A stretch of DNA of 9,377 nucleotides. Origin: an uncultured Gemmobacter sp. (GTDB lineage Bacteria > Pseudomonadota > Alphaproteobacteria > Rhodobacterales > Rhodobacteraceae). The stretch spans positions 1-9,377 of the forward strand of contig CALKAA010000426.1 of NCBI GenBank assembly GCA_937983495.1. Direction: 5' to 3'. The number at the start of each line of letters is the position of its first letter. Position 1 is the stretch's first letter. Positions 6,221-9,377 of this stretch are shown piece by piece. The notes beneath the pieces are model-generated. The model was not told the DNA's origin. It searched no databases and saw nothing but the letters and a program-made list of their open reading frames with translations. A program made the translations under genes and the position numbers.

Positions 6221-7140
6221 GCGAAGCTCCGGGTCGGACGGTCAAAGACTTTCTTGCCCATCAGGCTGCCCACCAGATCGACCATCAGCTTGGCGGTGCG
6301 CCCGCGATCGTCAAGGAAGGGGTTCAGCTCCACAAGGTCAAGGCTGGTGACAAGCCCGCTTTCATGCAGCAGCTCCATCACCAGATGGGCCTCGCGGAAG
6401 GTGGTGCCGCCAGGCACGGTGGTGCCCACGGCCGGGGCAATCGAGGGGTCGAGGAAATCGACATCCAGGCTCACATGCAAAAGCCCGCTCGCCTCCCGCA
6501 CCCGTTGCAGGAAGGTGCGCAACGGCGCCACGATGCCCTGTTCATCCAGCACCCGCATGTCATTGATCGCAATGTCATGATCCAGCAGCGCGGCATGTTC
6601 CGCCGGGTCCACTGATCGGATGCCATAAAGGCAAATCCGCTCCGCCGGGATCGGCGCGGGGAAGGCCGGAAAGGCCTCAAACCCGTCGCGTCCGGCAATA
6701 TAGGCGACCGGCGTGCCATGCAGATTGCCGCTGGTGGTGGTCAGTGGCGTGTGAAAATCGCTATGGGCATCCAGCCACAGCAGGAACAATGGCCGTCCCG
6801 TGCGCCGCGCATGGCGGGCTGCCCCTGCCACCGAACCAAGCGCCAGTGCATGATCGCCGCCCAGCACGATCGGCATACCGCCCGCGCTCAGCGCATCATC
6901 CACCGCCTCGGTCAGCGCCAGCGTCCAGCCCAGCACCTCGGGCAATTGGTCGACCGCCGGGTTCGGGCAGGTGCCCTCGGCGGCCACCGGCACCAGATCG
7001 CCGCGATCTTCTACCCCATGGCCCAGATCGCGGATGGCCTGCACCAGCCCCGCCACACGGTAAGCGGCCGGTCCCATCAGGCAACCGGGGCGACGTTGGC
7101 CGCAATCGACGGGGGCACCAATCAGAATGGTCTGGGTCAT
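6217..7140 (-). CDS. rocF: Arginase
   Basis: 307-aa manganese enzyme hydrolysing L-arginine to L-ornithine and urea. All the binuclear Mn motifs of the ureohydrolase family are present: GGDHALALG (His97), DAHSDFHT (Asp124, His126, Asp128), HGTPVA (His141, proton shuttle) and SLDVDFLDP (Asp226, Asp228), plus Glu271 in DLVELNP. The spacing is close to that of mammalian arginase I, and the length and N-terminal IGAPVDCGQRRPGCLMGPAAYR favour arginase over agmatinase. The ATG at 7140 has AGGAG 6 nt upstream. The frame stays open to 7773, but that extension only reads the antisense of the regulator. It is the first gene of a two-gene operon with ocd (ATGA overlap) and diverges from an Lrp/AsnC regulator. 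rocF is the common name; arcA is used in Agrobacterium. Confidence 0.95.
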   Translation of the reverse strand: MTQTILIGAPVDCGQRRPGCLMGPAAYRVAGLVQAIRDLGHGVEDRGDLVPVAAEGTCPNPAVDQLPEVLGWTLALTEAVDDALSAGGMPIVLGGDHALALGSVAGAARHARRTGRPLFLLWLDAHSDFHTPLTTTSGNLHGTPVAYIAGRDGFEAFPAFPAPIPAERICLYGIRSVDPAEHAALLDHDIAINDMRVLDEQGIVAPLRTFLQRVREASGLLHVSLDVDFLDPSIAPAVGTTVPGGTTFREAHLVMELLHESGLVTSLDLVELNPFLDDRGRTAKLMVDLVGSLMGKKVFDRPTRSFA

Positions 7141-7167
7141 GTCTGTCTCCTGTTCTATCCCAATCTC

Positions 7168-7197
7168 TTGCCGAATTGTGCCAGTTTCCAGTATCCT
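7168..7197 (+). promoter_or_regulatory. Possible promoter of the Lrp/AsnC regulator gene
   Basis: TTGCCG (7168-7173) and TATCCT (7192-7197), 18 bp apart, each match the sigma70 consensus at four of six positions. Transcription would start near 7204. The pair sits in the 108-bp divergent spacer with arginase, where the regulator would be expected to bind. I could not find an equally good arginase promoter on the other strand. Confidence 0.3.
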
Positions 7198-7248
7198 GTC
7201 GTGCGAAATGTGCGTGTCATGCGCGAAACGGTCAAGGGAGTTGCCGAA

Positions 7249-7686
7249 ATGGAAGATGCCGATCTGCGCCTGATCGCCGAGCTGCGCCGTGATGGCCGTG
7301 CTTCGCTCTCGGATCTGGCGGAACGTCTCAGCCTCAGCCGCGCAACCGTCCGCAGCCGGATGGAGCGCTTGATGGCGCGGGGCGAGATTGCGGGCTTCAC
7401 TGTGGTCACGCGCGGCGATGTCACCGCTGCGCCTGTGCGCGGGCTGATGATGATCGGTATCGAGGGGCGCGGCGGCGAAAAGATCATGGCGCGGCTTTCG
7501 GGCCTGCCTGCGGTGATGGCCGTGCATTCCACCAATGGCAAATGGGATCTGATTGTGGAACTCTCCACGCAGACCCTGCTGGAACTGGACGAGGTCATCC
7601 ACCGCATCCGCAATATCGAAGGCGTGATGACCTCGGAGACTAATCTCCTCCTTTCCACCCGCCGCGCCGGTCGCCGCCCGGCATGA
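7249..7686 (+). CDS. Lrp/AsnC family transcriptional regulator
   Basis: 145-aa DNA-binding regulator. The N-terminal helix-turn-helix spans about residues 3-47, starting DADLRLIAELRRDGRASLSD; its recognition helix is near LSRATVRSRMERL (29-41). A linker leads to the RAM/AsnC effector and oligomerisation domain (about 62-137), including the family's typical NGKWDLIVEL (96-105). I chose the ATG at 7249 because AAGGGAG lies 8 nt upstream and Lrp proteins normally begin just before a DxxDLxIL-like helix. An in-frame ATG at 7219 would add ten residues and lacks a clear ribosome binding site. It is divergent from arginase-ocd, so it very probably controls that operon in response to arginine or ornithine, as Lrp-type regulators do at arginase loci of other Alphaproteobacteria. 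The effector and the sign of control are inference. Confidence 0.93.
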   Translation: MEDADLRLIAELRRDGRASLSDLAERLSLSRATVRSRMERLMARGEIAGFTVVTRGDVTAAPVRGLMMIGIEGRGGEKIMARLSGLPAVMAVHSTNGKWDLIVELSTQTLLELDEVIHRIRNIEGVMTSETNLLLSTRRAGRRPA

Positions 7687-7691
7687 AGAGA

Positions 7692-7707
7692 GGGGCGCCG
7701 GCGCCCC
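7692..7707. terminator. GC-rich palindromic stem-loop after the regulator gene
   Basis: GGGGCGCCGGCGCCCC is a perfect 16-bp palindrome that begins 5 nt after the regulator's stop codon. It can form a strong 6- to 7-bp stem but has no T tract behind it. It may terminate inefficiently or protect the 3' end. It may instead be the first part of the composite repeat that follows. Confidence 0.5.
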
Positions 7708-7724
7708 GCTGGCCTGCGGCCATT

Positions 7725-7802
7725 CCCCCTCGGGATATTTGAGAACAGAAAATGGCAAAGACGCTTTTGCCATATTTTCTGTTCAAAAATATCCTCGGGG
7801 GG
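7725..7802. repeat. Large imperfect inverted repeat (Rhodobacterales-type intergenic palindrome)
   Basis: Arms 7725-7759 and 7766-7802 face each other across a 6-nt centre (7760-7765). The core arms read GAACAGAAAATGGCAAA and TTTGCCATATTTTCTGTTC, and the outer arms CCCCCTCGGGATATTT and AAATATCCTCGGGGGG. I count about 30 Watson-Crick pairs plus two G-T pairs, interrupted by a 2-nt bulge (7773-7774), a 2-nt mismatch (7741-7742 against 7785-7786) and one C-C mismatch. Elements with this ATATCC/GGATAT palindrome are, to my recollection, frequent between genes in Rhodobacteraceae. It could act as a bidirectional terminator or RNA-stabilising hairpin for the regulator transcript. No transposase or target duplication is visible. 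Confidence 0.8.
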
Positions 7803-7805
7803 TGC

Positions 7806-7824
7806 GGGGGGCAGACAGCCCCCC
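7806..7824. repeat. GGGGGGC stem-loop downstream of the large palindrome
   Basis: GGGGGGC (7806-7812) and GCCCCCC (7818-7824) form a perfect 7-bp stem around the loop AGACA. It starts 3 bp after the large inverted repeat and is probably part of the same composite element. It lies 113 bp before the ccmF start, with no T tract. Confidence 0.65.
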
Positions 7825-7937
7825 GGCGAGGCTGGCCACCCATACGCCCCTGCGACCTTCGCGCGCATCCCCCCAAGGTCGGCATGGCGGGGGGCGCGGC
7901 TTTGCCCTAAACTGTCCTCGCGAACAGGGAGACCCGC

Positions 7938-9377
7938 ATGATCGTAGAGCTTGGGCATTTTGCGCTGGTGCTGGCGCTTGGGGTGGCACTGCTGCAATCG
8001 GTATTGCCATTGATCGGCGCGTGGCGGCGCTGGCCGGCCTGGATGTCGGTCGCCGAGCCTGCCGCCATCGTGCAGCTTCTGCTGGTGGCCGTGGCCTTTG
8101 GCGCGCTCACCTATGCCTTTGTCACCTCGGATTTTTCGCTGCGTCTGGTGGTGCTGAACAGCCATACAGACAAGCCGATGCTTTATAAAATCTCGGGCGT
8201 CTGGGGCAACCATGAGGGGTCGCTGCTGCTTTGGGTGCTGATCCTCGCCGGTTTTGGGGCCTGTGCCGCGCTGTTCGGCTCCAACCTGCCGCAAACCCTG
8301 CGGGCGCGGGTTCTGGGGGTGCAGGGGCTGATCGGGCTGGCCTTTCTGGCCTTCCTTCTGTTCACCTCCAACCCCTTCCTGCGGCTGGAAGTGCCGCCCT
8401 TCAATGGCGATGACCTCAATCCGCTCTTGCAAGACCCCGGCCTCGCTTTCCATCCGCCCTTCCTCTATCTCGGCTATGTCGGGCTCAGCATGGCCTTCAG
8501 CTTTGCCGTGGCCGCCCTGCTGGAGGGCCGTGTGGACGCCGCCTGGGGCCGTTGGGTGCGGCCCTGGACGCTGGCCGCCTGGGTCTTTCTCACCATCGGC
8601 ATCGCGCTCGGCTCGTGGTGGGCCTATTACGAACTCGGCTGGGGCGGCTTCTGGTTCTGGGACCCGGTCGAGAATGCCAGCTTCATGCCTTGGCTTTTTG
8701 CCGCCGCTCTGCTGCATTCCGCCATCGTGGTCGAAAAGCGCGAAAGCCTGAAGGCCTGGACCGTGCTTCTGGCCATCATGGCTTTCGGCTTCAGCCTGAT
8801 CGGAACCTTCATCGTGCGCTCGGGCGTCATCACCTCGGTGCATTCCTTCGCCTCCGACCCGGAGCGTGGCGTCTTCATCCTGATGATCCTGGGCGCGTTC
8901 ACCGGCGGGGCGCTCTTGCTCTTTGCCCTGCGTGCCAGTGCGATGGAGGCGAAGGGCGTCTTTGGCATGATCAGCCGCGAAAGTGCGCTGGTGGCCAATA
9001 ACCTGCTGCTGGCCGTTTCCAGCTTTGTGGTCTTTGTCGGCACCATGTGGCCGCTGGTGGCGGAACTCTTGTGGGATCGCAAGCTCAGCGTCGGCCCGCC
9101 CTTCTTTGATGCGGCCTTTTCGCCCTTCATGGTGGCGCTGGCGCTGCTGCTCCCCGTGGGGGCCATGCTGGGCTGGAAGCGCGCGCAACCCGGCCGCATC
9201 CTGCGCCAGCTCACGCCGCTCGCCATCCTCTCGGTCGCACTGGCCGGGCTTCTGTTCGCCATCCAGACTGGCAGTTCGGCCCTTGTGCCGGTCGGCGGGG
9301 CGCTTGGCCTCTGGGTGGTCGGCGGCGCGCTGATCGACCTTGCAAGCCGCACCGGGCGCGGCCCCTGGCCCGAGCGC
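7938..9377 (+). CDS. ccmF: Cytochrome c maturation heme lyase subunit CcmF, N-terminal part (runs off right edge)
   Basis: 480 codons from the ATG at 7938 to the window edge, all open. AGGGAG ends 6 nt before the start. CcmF is a polytopic inner-membrane protein that, with CcmH/CcmI, receives heme from holo-CcmE and attaches it to apocytochrome c in the periplasm. The tryptophan-rich WWD domain is WWAYYELGWGGFWFWDPVEN (227-246), followed by ASFMPW. His172 (FHPPFLYLGYVG), His260 (ALLHS) and His302 (SVHSFASDPERG) align one residue before E. coli His173, His261 and His303, the heme-ligand histidines; the fourth (His491) lies beyond the window. Many hydrophobic segments are visible, for example 8-28, 45-61, 98-113, 126-143 and 175-194. 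Family members are usually about 650 aa, so roughly a quarter is missing. The upstream neighbour is not another ccm gene, and a weak TAAACT (7908-7913) is the only -10-like match I see. Confidence 0.96.
   Translation, partial: MIVELGHFALVLALGVALLQSVLPLIGAWRRWPAWMSVAEPAAIVQLLLVAVAFGALTYAFVTSDFSLRLVVLNSHTDKPMLYKISGVWGNHEGSLLLWVLILAGFGACAALFGSNLPQTLRARVLGVQGLIGLAFLAFLLFTSNPFLRLEVPPFNGDDLNPLLQDPGLAFHPPFLYLGYVGLSMAFSFAVAALLEGRVDAAWGRWVRPWTLAAWVFLTIGIALGSWWAYYELGWGGFWFWDPVENASFMPWLFAAALLHSAIVVEKRESLKAWTVLLAIMAFGFSLIGTFIVRSGVITSVHSFASDPERGVFILMILGAFTGGALLLFALRASAMEAKGVFGMISRESALVANNLLLAVSSFVVFVGTMWPLVAELLWDRKLSVGPPFFDAAFSPFMVALALLLPVGAMLGWKRAQPGRILRQLTPLAILSVALAGLLFAIQTGSSALVPVGGALGLWVVGGALIDLASRTGRGPWPER

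Noticed and set aside
5135..6580. Plus-strand 481-codon frame opposite ocd and arginase
   Set aside because: It is antisense to two enzymes with complete catalytic motifs and starts inside usg; no recognisable domain.
7141..7773. N-terminal extension of arginase to give a 518-aa protein
   Set aside because: The extra residues are the antisense of the Lrp/AsnC gene. The arginase family start and an AGGAG site fix the real start at 7140.
7725..7802. Insertion sequence end or MITE
   Set aside because: The arms are long and inverted, but no transposase, target-site duplication or second copy is visible in the window. An intergenic palindromic repeat is the more cautious call.
7155..9188. Minus-strand open frame of 677 codons opposite ccmF and the Lrp/AsnC gene
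   Set aside because: It is antisense to two well-supported genes and runs through the hairpin-rich spacer. Its low-complexity Gly/Gln/His/Arg-rich translation resembles no protein and it lacks a ribosome site.
1..9377. CRISPR array, toxin-antitoxin, phage or defence system, tRNA or rRNA gene
   Set aside because: I looked on both strands and saw no regularly spaced repeats, no tRNA-like fold with CCA and T-loop, and no small paired orphan genes. Every substantial coding stretch is explained by a housekeeping or catabolic gene.

Overview
The window looks like chromosomal core DNA of an alphaproteobacterium of the order Rhodobacterales (Rhodobacter/Paracoccus-like). The grounds are the high GC content, GyrA, TrmFO and ornithine cyclodeaminase sequences that read like that group, the Usg and DUF6614 families, and a Rhodobacterales-style palindromic intergenic repeat ending in a GGATATTT / AAATATCC core. 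All identifications come from reading the translated sequence; no search was run.

Left block (1-1888, minus strand): a compact three-gene run reads DUF6614 protein > trmFO > gluQRS, with 17 nt between the first two and a 13-nt overlap between the last two. gluQRS runs off the left edge. Two of the three genes modify tRNA: TrmFO makes m5U54, and GluQ-RS charges the queuosine of tRNA-Asp. Next (1934-4782, minus strand) is gyrA with its own promoter, a short leader carrying a perfect 16-bp palindrome, and a strong hairpin terminator abutting its stop codon.

Middle block: a 204-bp divergent spacer separates gyrA from a small plus-strand gene, usg (4902-5171). The 3' end of usg overlaps the 3' end of the convergent ocd gene by 4 nt. 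Arginase and ocd (minus strand, ATGA-coupled) form an arginine > ornithine > proline catabolic operon. A divergent Lrp/AsnC-family regulator starts 108 bp upstream of arginase and is the obvious candidate regulator.

Right block: 251 bp between the regulator and ccmF holds three stem-loops, the central one a ~78-bp imperfect inverted repeat. ccmF (cytochrome c maturation heme lyase) begins at 7938 and runs off the right edge with 480 codons present. No gene-free stretch exceeds 300 bp. I see no tRNA, rRNA, CRISPR array, transposase, phage gene or defence cassette, and no convincing undescribed multi-gene system. The points most worth a second look are a valine at the quinolone-determining Ser83 position of GyrA, an altered GyrA box, the gyrA leader palindrome, the composite repeat, and the DUF6614/tRNA-modification operon.
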